64,000 nt of DNA from NCBI GenBank assembly GCA_030528625.1, contig JAUMYN010000002.1:62001-126000 (forward strand), given 5' to 3'. The translations under genes and the position numbers were made by a program. The notes under the pieces are model-generated. The model was not told the origin of the DNA. It saw nothing but the letters and a program-made list of their open reading frames with translations, and did no database searches. The stretch comes from Candidatus Saccharimonadota bacterium. Its GTDB lineage: Bacteria; Patescibacteriota; Saccharimonadia; Saccharimonadales; Saccharimonadaceae. This document shows, in pieces, positions 8,880 to 17,196 of the stretch. Each line of letters starts with the position of its first letter. Position 1 is the first letter of the stretch.

Positions 8880-8906
8880 ATAATACTCTCTCTCTTGATT
8901 TGTCAA
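8880..8906 (-). promoter_or_regulatory. Promoter of lipoprotein A with (AG)5 spacer
   Basis: TTGACA (8901-8906), a 15-base spacer made of AATCA plus (AG)5, then TATTAT (8880-8885). The flanks AAAAACxCTTGACAAATCA match the promoter at 40263-40293, which has (AG)7 and a 19-base spacer. Confidence 0.8.
8886..8895. repeat. Dinucleotide repeat (CT/AG)5 inside a promoter
   Basis: Five uninterrupted CT units (AG on the minus strand) filling most of the -35/-10 spacer of lipoprotein gene A. Slipped-strand mispairing would change the spacer in 2-base steps; n=6 would give the optimal 17 bases. Confidence 0.85.
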
Positions 8907-8931
8907 GTGTTTTTGCCAGAATTTACCTAAT

Positions 8932-9834
8932 TCAGCAACCCATCGCCTTTGCCAACGCTGTTTCCAGCAGCAGCCAAGGACTTACAGTAGTAGATTTCAT
9001 CTGGCGGTCGGCATGGGCCAGCGCCGCAACAATACCGCGCAGCCGCTGGCGGTCGGCCCGAGTAGTCAATGGGGTCAATTTTTTCACCACAAAGGGATGT
9101 ACCGCCAGATCGGTCGCCACAGTCGCCGCGTTATCACCTAGCACCAATCCAGCCAGCGTCGTGAGCTGCGATGTTAGCAGCCCCACCGTCTGATAAGCGC
9201 CATCATCACCGCCCGTTAACTCTAGGTACCGTACAATGTGCTTCACCGCCGCCCGATCACGCCGCATCACGGCTTCTAATAGTTCAAACGCGCTCTCGGC
9301 GGCCGCCAGCGGCACCAGCGCATCCAGCAGCTCATCAGTCACCGCCTCTGCCAGCGCAAGCTGCTGCAACACCATATCCAGCCGCAGCTGATCGTACCCC
9401 AGCCGATCAATCAGCGTCGTCGCCTGCGCCAGACTGAGCGCCACGCCGTGTTCTTTTGCCTGCGCAACACACCATCTGGCAAGCTGTGGCTTTTGGCGCT
9501 CAGTGCACTGAGTATGCTCGCTGACCGTAGCGTGTTTTTGTAGCCATTTGTAGGTTTTGGTGCGCTTATCGGGCTTGGTCTCGAGCAAGATCAGCGTCGT
9601 ATCGGTCTGCTCGGCCAGTTCGGGCAGCAGCGCCCACGCTTCAGCATTATCGCTCAACTGACTAATAATCACCGGCGCCTCACCGCCAAACAGGGTCTGT
9701 CCCTGTAGTAATTCGCGCAGCCGCGCCGCATCGAGCGCCTCGCCATCGTACCGCAGTGGTAATGCACCGCTCAATAGTGCCGCTGCTTGCTGCCGCTTGG
9801 TAAACTCATTATCGCCAAGAAGGAGGTGGGTCAT
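8932..9834 (-). CDS. holA: DNA polymerase III subunit delta
   Basis: 300 aa clamp-loader subunit, matching the family in length and layout: the N-terminal MTHLLLGDNEFTKRQQAAALL (usually a LxGxDxFLxxE start), then VIISQLSDNAEAWALLPELAE and TTLILLETKPDKRTKTYKWLQKHA, and the domain III helices at the end (SPWLLLETALAKAM). The frame continues upstream into mutM, but ATG 9834 is the start: it overlaps the mutM stop as ATGA and is preceded by AAAGGAGG. Translational coupling with mutM is likely. Confidence 0.9.
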   Translation of the reverse strand: MTHLLLGDNEFTKRQQAAALLSGALPLRYDGEALDAARLRELLQGQTLFGGEAPVIISQLSDNAEAWALLPELAEQTDTTLILLETKPDKRTKTYKWLQKHATVSEHTQCTERQKPQLARWCVAQAKEHGVALSLAQATTLIDRLGYDQLRLDMVLQQLALAEAVTDELLDALVPLAAAESAFELLEAVMRRDRAAVKHIVRYLELTGGDDGAYQTVGLLTSQLTTLAGLVLGDNAATVATDLAVHPFVVKKLTPLTTRADRQRLRGIVAALAHADRQMKSTTVSPWLLLETALAKAMGC

Positions 9835-10823
9835 GCGCCCTCCTTTACCTGGCACGCTGGGCAGGTATGCGTGCCGCGGCCGCCGACTTTGGTCTTGATA
9901 ATTTCCTGGTCGGGATGGCGATAGCACGGCTGGCCCTGACGGCGAAATACGTGGGCAAACTGGAGATAATTACCCCGCCGACCTTCAGCATCAACATAAT
10001 TTTTATCCGTCGAACCGCCCTGGTCGATACTCAGTTGCAGCACTTTTTTCAGCTCTGTAAATAATGTGTTCAATTGCGCGTCCGTTACCTGGCGCACCCG
10101 CGTTTCTGGGTGAATCCGCGCCGCCCACAGTGCCTCATCAGCGTAGATATTACCCACCCCAGCGATCACCGACTGGTCGAGAAAGGCCGGCTTGATGAGC
10201 GAGCCGTTACGGCGGCGAATGCGCTGCACAAACTGTTCGGCGGTCGTCTCTGGATCCAGCGGCTCGGGGCCAACTTTTTGCATAAACGGCGTATTCGACA
10301 CCTCGACAGTCGGCAGCAGCTGTAACCAACCAAACTTGCGCTGGTCGTTAAAAAACAGCCGCGAGCCATCAGTAAAATCCAGCTGCACCCGCGTCGAGCG
10401 ATCGGGCAACGCGCCGATCAACGAGTCGTTCGGGTGTCCGCCGGCAAAGTCTGCTTCGAGCGTAGCGAGTTGTGGCAGTACATCCGGCCGAGAGGTGGCG
10501 TCTAAAAAAATCTGGTTGCGCGAAGCACCGGAATCCGGATTATTTTCAGGCGATACCTGAGGTCGATTATGACGAAACACCAGCTGCCCCGTCATCTTGA
10601 GATGCGTCAGCAAGGTATAGCCCGAATCCAGCTCAATGAGCAGCACCTTGGCGCGCCGCCGCACCGCCACGACGTTCGCACCATACAAAAATTGTTCAAC
10701 CTGCCCCGGGTCGTTGGGAAAGCTCTTTGGTGAATCAAACACCGCCGCGCGCACCACCCGCCGACCCGGCAGCAGCTCCGCCAGGCCCCGCCGCACCGTC
10801 TCGACTTCTGGTAGTTCAGGCAT
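9831..10823 (-). CDS. mutM: Formamidopyrimidine-DNA glycosylase (Fpg)
   Basis: 330 aa, removing 8-oxoguanine and FaPy. The catalytic N-terminus PELPEVETVRRGL (Pro2, Glu3), the conserved Lys in RRRAKVLLIEL, the helix-two-turn-helix SVIAGVGNIYADEALW and the C-terminal zinc finger are all present. Two oddities: an insertion of about 40 residues between TGQLVF and RVQLDF in the N-terminal domain makes it longer than usual (270-290 aa), and the zinc finger reads C300-x2-H303 ... C321-x2-C324, so one of the four usual Cys is His, still a possible zinc ligand. It is the first gene of a mutM-holA unit, 73 bases after the upstream membrane protein. Confidence 0.96.
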   Translation of the reverse strand: MPELPEVETVRRGLAELLPGRRVVRAAVFDSPKSFPNDPGQVEQFLYGANVVAVRRRAKVLLIELDSGYTLLTHLKMTGQLVFRHNRPQVSPENNPDSGASRNQIFLDATSRPDVLPQLATLEADFAGGHPNDSLIGALPDRSTRVQLDFTDGSRLFFNDQRKFGWLQLLPTVEVSNTPFMQKVGPEPLDPETTAEQFVQRIRRRNGSLIKPAFLDQSVIAGVGNIYADEALWAARIHPETRVRQVTDAQLNTLFTELKKVLQLSIDQGGSTDKNYVDAEGRRGNYLQFAHVFRRQGQPCYRHPDQEIIKTKVGGRGTHTCPACQVKEGA

Positions 10824-10896
10824 GAGCCAGCTCCACCGCCGCCGACACCACCATACAACCGAATGCCGCCGCCAATAACCCTAGCCCCATGACACC

Positions 10897-11535
10897 CTAC
10901 AGCCGAAACGGCGTTTCCTGCTGATTGAGCCCGACGCTAGCGGCCATTTTTTTACCCTCAGGAATCTGCTTGAGGAACATATCTAAGATCTCGTGCACAC
11001 TCGCCGCAGCCGAGCCCTTCGACCCGCTGCAATCCGATGTCCACAGCGTTTTGACTGGTTCGCCATTCATCAACGTTTCGAATTTGTACACCTTGCCAGT
11101 CGCGCAAATACCGCGCAGATCATTCTTGTCGTCTGGCAGCGGCCGCCCGTCCATCATTTTGCGCTTATCTAGCGCGTACACTAGTTCTTCATAGGCCTTA
11201 GTATTATTGTCAAATGTCTTGGCCTCCAGCTGCTTTTCCAAATAGCCCTCATGAGTTGTCATCGTTCGAGTATTCGGCGCCACTGTTATCTGGTAGGAGC
11301 GGAACTTCTCGTCTGCCACAATCGGCCCGCGCACCGTCACCCGTACTGACCGGCTTAGATCGCTGGATAGAAGCGCCTCTTTGCCAGGATCGGCCTGCGT
11401 CGGTGGTTCTTTTTTGGTACCACCCCCTAGCAATGCCTGACCGATTGCCAAAACGGCAGCAATCGCCACGATAGTAATGATGATCACTAGAAGCATCGGA
11501 ATAAACCGCGAGAAGGAATGACGTGAGTATCTCAT
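10897..11535 (-). CDS. Membrane-anchored hypothetical protein, 212 aa
   Basis: One N-terminal transmembrane segment (FIPMLLVIIITIVAIAAVLAIG, about residues 11-34), then a polar extracytoplasmic domain with two Cys (GICATG and TSDCSGSK) that could pair. Not recognised. The ATG at 11535 lies 6 bases after TATAGT (11542-11547), so it is probably leaderless. It is the first gene of a possible run into mutM and holA. Confidence 0.8.
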   Translation of the reverse strand: MRYSRHSFSRFIPMLLVIIITIVAIAAVLAIGQALLGGGTKKEPPTQADPGKEALLSSDLSRSVRVTVRGPIVADEKFRSYQITVAPNTRTMTTHEGYLEKQLEAKTFDNNTKAYEELVYALDKRKMMDGRPLPDDKNDLRGICATGKVYKFETLMNGEPVKTLWTSDCSGSKGSAAASVHEILDMFLKQIPEGKKMAASVGLNQQETPFRL

Positions 11536-11605
11536 GAGCTAACTATACCATAATAAGGCGGCAGCGCCAAGATAGAACGCCGCCGCACTGATCAACTACC
11601 CATTG

Positions 11606-11983
11606 CTACGGTTTGATGCTATAGCCCTGCAATTTACCATCAAGATAGACGAAGGTTGCGGTGTATTCCTTGTCGCTACACTTCACCTTGCCATTGAGAG
11701 TATTACCGACACCAGTTTCCGACGCCAAAGACTCGATCGACAGTTTACAGCTACCATCCAGCCGCAGGCTTTCTATCGCGGCAGTAAAGGTGGTTTCGTC
11801 CTGCTGTTGACGCAGTGCATCGGAGAATTGACTATAGGCTGACGACGGCTTGCCGCCGGCAATGTCATTCACAAATTGCTCGGCCAGCTTTCGATCACCG
11901 CTTGTTACAAAAAATAACACCGCGACCACCAGAGCCATGAAACCCAGGATGGCTGCTGCGATAATAAGTAGTTTTTTCTTCAT
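11606..11983 (-). CDS. Small membrane-anchored hypothetical protein, 125 aa
   Basis: Begins MKKKLLIIAAAILGFMALVVAVLFFVTSG, one transmembrane segment or an uncleaved signal, then a small exported domain with Cys in GSCKLSIE and KVKCSDKEY. Its plan (GDRKLAEQFVNDIAGGKPSSAYSQFSDALRQQ) resembles DUF3887/NTF2-like or DUF4878-type exported domains that bind unknown ligands; that assignment is tentative. The start at 11983 is chosen over an upstream in-frame one because of AAAGGAGC upstream and the signal-like N-terminus. Confidence 0.8.
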   Translation of the reverse strand: MKKKLLIIAAAILGFMALVVAVLFFVTSGDRKLAEQFVNDIAGGKPSSAYSQFSDALRQQQDETTFTAAIESLRLDGSCKLSIESLASETGVGNTLNGKVKCSDKEYTATFVYLDGKLQGYSIKP

Positions 11984-12069
11984 AATGCTCCTTTCGTGTT
12001 GTGCAATAGCTCTTACTATATCACAGGAAGCATGTCGCCACAAATCAATAACCCCAGGAAGCGGGAGCG

Positions 12070-14604
12070 CTACACCTCGCTCCAATGTGCGCCAATTGCC
12101 ACATCAACCTTCAAGCTAATTGCCAGCTCTGGACAAATTCCTTCCATTTCTTGACGCATTATTTCGCCGACTTTTTCAGCATCCTCTGGCGCGCACTCGA
12201 CTAAAATCGAATCGTGCACCTGCAATACTGGCTCGGCCAGCCCCGCCAAGCTTTCTTCCAGCCGAATCATCGCCAGCTTCATCAGATCAGCCTCCGTGCC
12301 CTGAATTGGCATGTTCATGGCTGCCCGCTCAGCCGCGGAGCGAACCATAAAATTACTCGAATTGACATCCGGCGTTGGACGGCGGCGGCCAAAATAAGTT
12401 GCCACGAAACCCTGCTCACGCGCCTGCGCTAATGTCTTGTCCAAGTAATCGCGGATTGGCCGGCGCAAGGCAAAGTAGTGATCAATAAATTGTTTCGCCT
12501 CCATAAAACTCATCTGTGCCGCGGCCGCCAGCCCATGCGGACTCATACCGTACAGCACGCCGAAATTGATCACCTTGGCAGCCCGCCGCTGCGCTTTCGT
12601 CACCTGCTCCATCGGCACGCCGTAGGTCTCCGCCGCCGTCTTGGTGTGAATATCCACGCCGCTATTAAAATCATCGATCAGCGCTTGGTCGCCCGCCAAC
12701 ACCGCCGCCAGTCGCAGCTCAAACTGCGAATAGTCCGCGCCCACAAACACCTTGCCCGGGCTCGGTACAAACGCCTGACGGATCCGCCGCCCTAGCTCAG
12801 TCCGCACCGGGATGTTCTGCAGGTTTGGGTTGGTGCTAGAAAGCCGCCCAGTGCTGGTAGTGTCCTGATGAAACGTGGTGTGAATCCGCCCATCGTCCGC
12901 CACCAGCTTCGGCAGCGCCTCCACATAGGTGCTCATGAGTTTTGCCAGCTCCCGATGCCGCTCAATCAGCTCAATAATCGGGTGCTGGCCACGCAGCTTG
13001 TCTAACTCCTTCTGCCCTGTCGAATAGCCAGTTTTACCCTTTTTAATGCCCGCCGTCGGCAGCTGTAATTTCGTAAACAGCACTTCAGAGAGCTGCGCCG
13101 GACTAGCAGGGTTAAATTCATAGCCCACCGCCGTATACATTTGTTGCTCAATCTGCCCGAGCTCTGCTGTTAGCTCCTGTCCCATCTGCGCCAAGGATGC
13201 CACATCCAGCCGCATCCCCCGCCGCTCCATCTGAAACAGCGGCCAAATCACCGGAAAATCATAGTCCATGGCAATGCACTGTAGCTCTGGCTGCCGCACC
13301 AAACTGCTCGCTTGTTCGGCATACACCTTTTGCAGCCGCGCCAGCTGCCGCGCCGGCCCAGCCCCTTCCGTAAAATCACCGCTCAGCGCTGATAAGCTGC
13401 GATCCCGCCTAAGTGGATCCAATAGAAACGCTGCCTGCCGCGCGTCCCACATGTCGCCAAAGCGTGCGCTGACGCCCGCCGCGTCCAGCGCGTGATACAG
13501 CGCCTTCACATCCTCCGCCACCACGCGCCCCTGCTCCAGCGCTCGCCACAGCGAATCGGGCGCAGCCGTTATGTCCACCGTATACGCTATATCTGGAGTA
13601 GACGCTAGATAGAGCGTGCCAGAAGTAGCGTCATCATACAGAGCAAACACCACCGCATCAAACAGTGGCGCACTCGGCAAAGGACGAATATCTGGCTCCG
13701 TCAGCACTTCTGGCACAAACGCCGCACCCTCCGCCTGCATATGCGCTGGCAGCTTCCCCGCCAGCGAATGAAACTCCAGCCGCCTCAGGATCTCCGCCAC
13801 GCGCGCATAATCACAATCATTAACATCAGCCACTTCCCAGTCTAGCTTCACTGGCGCGTCGCTCCATAGCCTGGCCACCTCGCGCGTCAGATAGGCCGAC
13901 TCGCGGCCCGCCTCCAGCTTGGTCTTCAGCGCGCCCTTTTGCTCATCCACGTGCGCGTACACCCCGTCCAGGTCGCCGTACGCCTGCAGCAACTTTACTG
14001 CCGTCTTTTGCCCCACGCCTGGCACGCCCGGCAAATTGTCGCTACTGTCACCCATCAGCGACTTCAAATCCAAAAACTGCTCAGTCCGAATACCATATTT
14101 CGCCTCAAAGCTCTCCGGTGTAAACTCCTGGATGTTACTCAGGCCATTTTTCATAGCAAACACCCGCGTCGTCGGACTAACTGCCTGCAACGCGTCAAGA
14201 TCAGAGGTGATCAGGCAGGTCTCTACGCCCCTTTCGGCCGCCTCAGCAGCAAAGGTCGCCATAATATCATCCGCTTCATAATCGTCCAATTCGTACAGCG
14301 GCCAGCCAAAGGCGTCCAGCAGTTCCATCAAGATAGGAATTTGAGCATAAAAATCATCTGGCGCTGGTTTTCGCCCTGCTTTATACTCCGGGTAGAGCTG
14401 GCGGCGCTTGCGGATATTGGTACCCTTTTTGTCCCACGCCACCGCCACATAGTCCGGCTCCAGCTTTTTGATCAATTCAATCGCCAAAGACACGAACCCA
14501 TACACGCCGCCCGTCGGCGTGCCGTCGGCCGTGCTGAGGCCAGGCATCGCATAATACCCTCGGTAAAACACCGATTTGCCGTCAATCACCGCCAATCGTT
14601 TCAT
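12070..14604 (-). CDS. polA: DNA polymerase I
   Basis: 844 aa: 5'-nuclease domain (residues ~1-290, with DDYEADDIMAT and MGDSSDNLPGVPGVGQKTA), a degenerate 3'-5' exonuclease-like domain (~310-460) and polymerase domain (~480-844). Motif B (RRAAKVINFGVLYG) is normal. Motif A reads DYSQFELR with Phe628 where DYSQIELR is usual, and motif C reads VHDS (D798) where VHDE is usual. The exonuclease acidic residues (D-x-E and Y-x-x-x-D) are not found, so proofreading is probably lost. The start ATG lies 6 bases after TATAAT (14611-14616), leaderless type. Role: gap filling and primer removal. Confidence 0.97.
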   Translation of the reverse strand: MKRLAVIDGKSVFYRGYYAMPGLSTADGTPTGGVYGFVSLAIELIKKLEPDYVAVAWDKKGTNIRKRRQLYPEYKAGRKPAPDDFYAQIPILMELLDAFGWPLYELDDYEADDIMATFAAEAAERGVETCLITSDLDALQAVSPTTRVFAMKNGLSNIQEFTPESFEAKYGIRTEQFLDLKSLMGDSSDNLPGVPGVGQKTAVKLLQAYGDLDGVYAHVDEQKGALKTKLEAGRESAYLTREVARLWSDAPVKLDWEVADVNDCDYARVAEILRRLEFHSLAGKLPAHMQAEGAAFVPEVLTEPDIRPLPSAPLFDAVVFALYDDATSGTLYLASTPDIAYTVDITAAPDSLWRALEQGRVVAEDVKALYHALDAAGVSARFGDMWDARQAAFLLDPLRRDRSLSALSGDFTEGAGPARQLARLQKVYAEQASSLVRQPELQCIAMDYDFPVIWPLFQMERRGMRLDVASLAQMGQELTAELGQIEQQMYTAVGYEFNPASPAQLSEVLFTKLQLPTAGIKKGKTGYSTGQKELDKLRGQHPIIELIERHRELAKLMSTYVEALPKLVADDGRIHTTFHQDTTSTGRLSSTNPNLQNIPVRTELGRRIRQAFVPSPGKVFVGADYSQFELRLAAVLAGDQALIDDFNSGVDIHTKTAAETYGVPMEQVTKAQRRAAKVINFGVLYGMSPHGLAAAAQMSFMEAKQFIDHYFALRRPIRDYLDKTLAQAREQGFVATYFGRRRPTPDVNSSNFMVRSAAERAAMNMPIQGTEADLMKLAMIRLEESLAGLAEPVLQVHDSILVECAPEDAEKVGEIMRQEMEGICPELAISLKVDVAIGAHWSEV

Positions 14605-14711
14605 AGTACAATTATAGCAAAAGTCGCGACACTCTACCTGCTACGCGTTTTTATTCTGCATAGCGAAGGCATATGATTGCAAAAAAGCATATTATATGCT
14701 AAAATGTGTTC

Positions 14712-14990
14712 ATGGAAAAAAAAGATACTCACACACCACAACAATCAGTAGAGACTGCGGGTCATGAAGACACCAAGGGGACTCGCGATCTTGGCGCAAC
14801 CGCCAGATGGGCCAGTCAGCTTAGCAAGGATAGAATTGCGGCCCTTGAAGCACGAGAGGAGAGGCGGAGAGAAATCGAAGCGCTAATGCAACCCGACGGC
14901 GTCAGCGAAGCTGCTATTCGCGCAGCCGCAGTGAAACACGCTCGTAAGCACGGGCTTGTTGATATTAGAAAGCCTCGGGGTGCCGACTAG
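14712..14990 (+). CDS. Small hypothetical protein, 92 aa
   Basis: Highly charged and mostly helical (RIAALEAREERRREIEALM), with no Cys, signal or membrane segment. The second half, SEAAIRAAAVKHARKHGLVDI, looks like a small helical bundle. Not recognised. The ATG at 14712 lies 6 bases after an extended -10 (TATGC-TAAAAT, 14700-14705); a GTG 6 bases upstream is the alternative start. It is similar in style to the 95-aa protein at 44631-44918, but no clear homology is visible. Confidence 0.65.
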   Translation: MEKKDTHTPQQSVETAGHEDTKGTRDLGATARWASQLSKDRIAALEAREERRREIEALMQPDGVSEAAIRAAAVKHARKHGLVDIRKPRGAD

Positions 14991-15103
14991 GCGACTATTC
15001 GGTTCTTGTGGTCTATGAGGATAAACGACCCGCGAAGGCCGGTACTAACCGACGCACCCGCGCCCGTTTGCCGGTTGGACGATGAATTGGTACAATAAAC
15101 CCC

Positions 15104-15697
15104 ATGAGTACGAGCAAACGCAACTGTAAAATCATCGCGCCGGTCGGACTGGCCGGAAGTGGCAAAAGTTCGGCCGTCGAATATCTCGCTGCCCGCAACT
15201 TACCTAAGATTTACGCTGGTGGACTTATCCTAGACGGTGTCAAAGAGATGGGCTGGGAATTGACGCAGGACAATGAGCGAAAATATCGCGAAATGATGCG
15301 CCAGAAGCATGGCAACGACTATTTTATTCGCCGCTGTGCCGAGCAGATGCACCGCCTGATTGACGCCGGGCAAAAGCGCATCGTGTTTGATGGGCTGTAC
15401 AGCTGGACCGAATACAAATTTCTCAAACATGAGTTTCCTGGCAGCCTGTCAGTCATCGCCATCGTCGCGCCAAATCATCTGCGCTATCGCCGCCTTGCGC
15501 AGCGGCCTGTTCGCCCCCTGTCAGAGCATGAAGCCATCAAGCGCGACTGGGCGGAAATTGAGGGCCTAGAAAAAGGCGGCCCCATCGCTATCGCCGATTA
15601 TTTCGTCACCAATGACGGCGACCTTGATCATCTGTACGCTCAGCTGGAAGCGGTCGTGCAGTCGGAACATTTTTGCAAAGCGCCAGAGGTCTGTTAG
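15104..15697 (+). CDS. P-loop nucleotide kinase, dephospho-CoA-kinase-like
   Basis: 197 aa. Walker A GLAGSGKS at about residues 15-22, followed by helix SAVEYLA. Later parts resemble the UPF0200/dephospho-CoA kinase group: IVFDGLYSWTEY, a basic lid-like segment RYRRLAQRPVRPLSEHEA, and RDWAEIEGLEKGGPIAIADYFVTN, which matches the ending pattern of nucleoside or dephospho-CoA kinases. Substrate not certain. The start is 7 bases after TACAAT (15091-15096). A free-standing CoaE role or a nucleotide kinase role are both possible. Confidence 0.75.
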   Translation: MSTSKRNCKIIAPVGLAGSGKSSAVEYLAARNLPKIYAGGLILDGVKEMGWELTQDNERKYREMMRQKHGNDYFIRRCAEQMHRLIDAGQKRIVFDGLYSWTEYKFLKHEFPGSLSVIAIVAPNHLRYRRLAQRPVRPLSEHEAIKRDWAEIEGLEKGGPIAIADYFVTNDGDLDHLYAQLEAVVQSEHFCKAPEVC

Positions 15698-15705
15698 TCC
15701 TATAG

Positions 15706-16602
15706 CTACCGCTTTACAGCCTCTTGATACTGCTGGCTAAAAAGCCCCCACACTGCTTCGGCCAAGGCTACCTTTGCGTCAGTTGGCGTTACATCTACAA
15801 AGTCCGAAGGGCTAGCCCCTAGCTCTTCCGAGAGATGCACCTCTACGCCAGTTGCTGCTACCGGATCAGCTACGCGCGACAGCACTACCGAACACTGCCC
15901 CCCTTGCGCCACTCCCTGACTACTCACGACGTTCAAATCGGCAATAAACGCGATACTTACTGGGTCATACGACGCCCTACATGCCAACAGCTCGCCGAGA
16001 GTCTTTGGGGCCCCGCTCAAGACCTCTTCTTGATTTGGGCTCTGTCGTATGGTCCATACCGCCGTACAGGCTACTTGCTCGCTCGCCTTGACGCTCACCG
16101 CGAGAAGATGGCGGTACTGAGTATTGGTGTTTTCGGGATAGGAAAATGACTCGACACCCGTCAATACCGAGACGACCACACCACCGACATCTATCTCCCA
16201 CGATACCAGCTCGTTCACCGGGTCTCCCTTTGACGTTACCATCTCCCCGACAGGCAACCCCTCGGCTTCGGCCGTAGCGATGGTAGTTTCCAGCAGGCGT
16301 TTTGCGCCACTAAACACCCGTTCAGTGCGCTCGTACAGTTTTTCTTGCTGCTCATGGTCGCCGGGGGCTTGATCAGCCTGTTCTGCTGCCGCACCTTGTT
16401 GCGATGAGGCCTCGGCAGGTGCTGGCGCTCGCCGTAACCACTCTCTCGCGCCTTCCAGCACACCAATAGCGCTCAAGACCGTGACAGTTCGAAAAAGCCG
16501 TCGTCGAGTAACACCCCCCTGCTCCGAGGTAGTTGTATCATCGGCACCCAATTCACCAACCGTCTTTATTCCATCAGGGCCAGGTAGATTACTAGTACTC
16601 AT
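15706..16602 (-). CDS. Putative secreted or anchored protein with twin-Arg-like N-terminus
   Basis: 298 aa. After a ~30-residue acidic lead, TRRRLFRTVTVLSAIGVLEGA resembles a Tat signal (R-R then a short, weakly hydrophobic stretch), followed by an Ala/Gln/Glu-rich linker and a globular domain with several Cys (VACTAVW, LACRASYD, GGQCSVV). Function not recognised. It starts 9 bases after an extended -10 (TGG-TAATAT). It lies in a run of minus-strand genes with the PP2C/orn gene and the OmpA-like protein, which may form one functional group. The Tat reading is tentative because the hydrophobic core is short. Confidence 0.65.
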   Translation of the reverse strand: MSTSNLPGPDGIKTVGELGADDTTTSEQGGVTRRRLFRTVTVLSAIGVLEGAREWLRRAPAPAEASSQQGAAAEQADQAPGDHEQQEKLYERTERVFSGAKRLLETTIATAEAEGLPVGEMVTSKGDPVNELVSWEIDVGGVVVSVLTGVESFSYPENTNTQYRHLLAVSVKASEQVACTAVWTIRQSPNQEEVLSGAPKTLGELLACRASYDPVSIAFIADLNVVSSQGVAQGGQCSVVLSRVADPVAATGVEVHLSEELGASPSDFVDVTPTDAKVALAEAVWGLFSQQYQEAVKR

Positions 16603-16662
16603 ACTCTTTCTATATTACCATAAGCTTATAGCCATGTCAATAGCGTGATGCGCCCGTCCCTG

Positions 16663-17196
16663 CTACTGCTTGACTGGCCGCAGATAGTACTGTAGCTCCT
16701 GAATACTGCCGCGGATGTCGTCCAGCGCCCGATGCGCTTCTGGTTTGGCAAACTTCCTGCCGTACTTACCCTCAAACACCACTTTCCAGGCGCTGACGTC
16801 CAGCATCCGGTAGTGTAGTTTTTGCTCCAGGCGCGGCCACTGGCGGCGCATAAAGCGCCGATCTTGGTGGATGGAATTACCCGCCAGCAGCACCGGCTGA
16901 TCAGCCGCAAAGTGTTCCGCCACAAACGCCAACAGCTGTGCCTCGACCTCCTCGGCCGGCCGCCCCGAGGCGTTCTGCGCCATCAGGGCGTCCCTGACCT
17001 CGCTAAATTTTTCCCAAAACGGCCCGACCATGCGCCGCTGCATCAGCGCGTCATCCGCCCGCACTACAGCCGTCAGCCGCCCCAGCTCCCGAAATTCCCA
17101 GTCAGTGGCAATCGCCGCGACCTCCAAAATCCGATCCTCTGCTGGATCAATGCCTGTCATCTCAAGGTCAATCCATAGTAATGTTGCGTGTGTCAT
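16663..17196 (-). CDS. orn: Oligoribonuclease (internal start within the PP2C frame)
   Basis: 177 aa DEDDh exonuclease that degrades 2-5-nt RNAs (nanoRNA) left by PNPase and other nucleases. WIDLEMTG holds Asp and Glu, HQDRRF the next Asp, and HRALDDIRGS the His-Asp pair. MTHATLLWIDLEMTG is the normal Orn N-terminus, so the ATG at 17196 is the natural start. A perfect TATAAT lies 6 bases upstream, the same leaderless arrangement as many genes here. Whether the cell makes Orn alone, a PP2C-Orn fusion, or both is open. Confidence 0.9.
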   Translation of the reverse strand: MTHATLLWIDLEMTGIDPAEDRILEVAAIATDWEFRELGRLTAVVRADDALMQRRMVGPFWEKFSEVRDALMAQNASGRPAEEVEAQLLAFVAEHFAADQPVLLAGNSIHQDRRFMRRQWPRLEQKLHYRMLDVSAWKVVFEGKYGRKFAKPEAHRALDDIRGSIQELQYYLRPVKQ

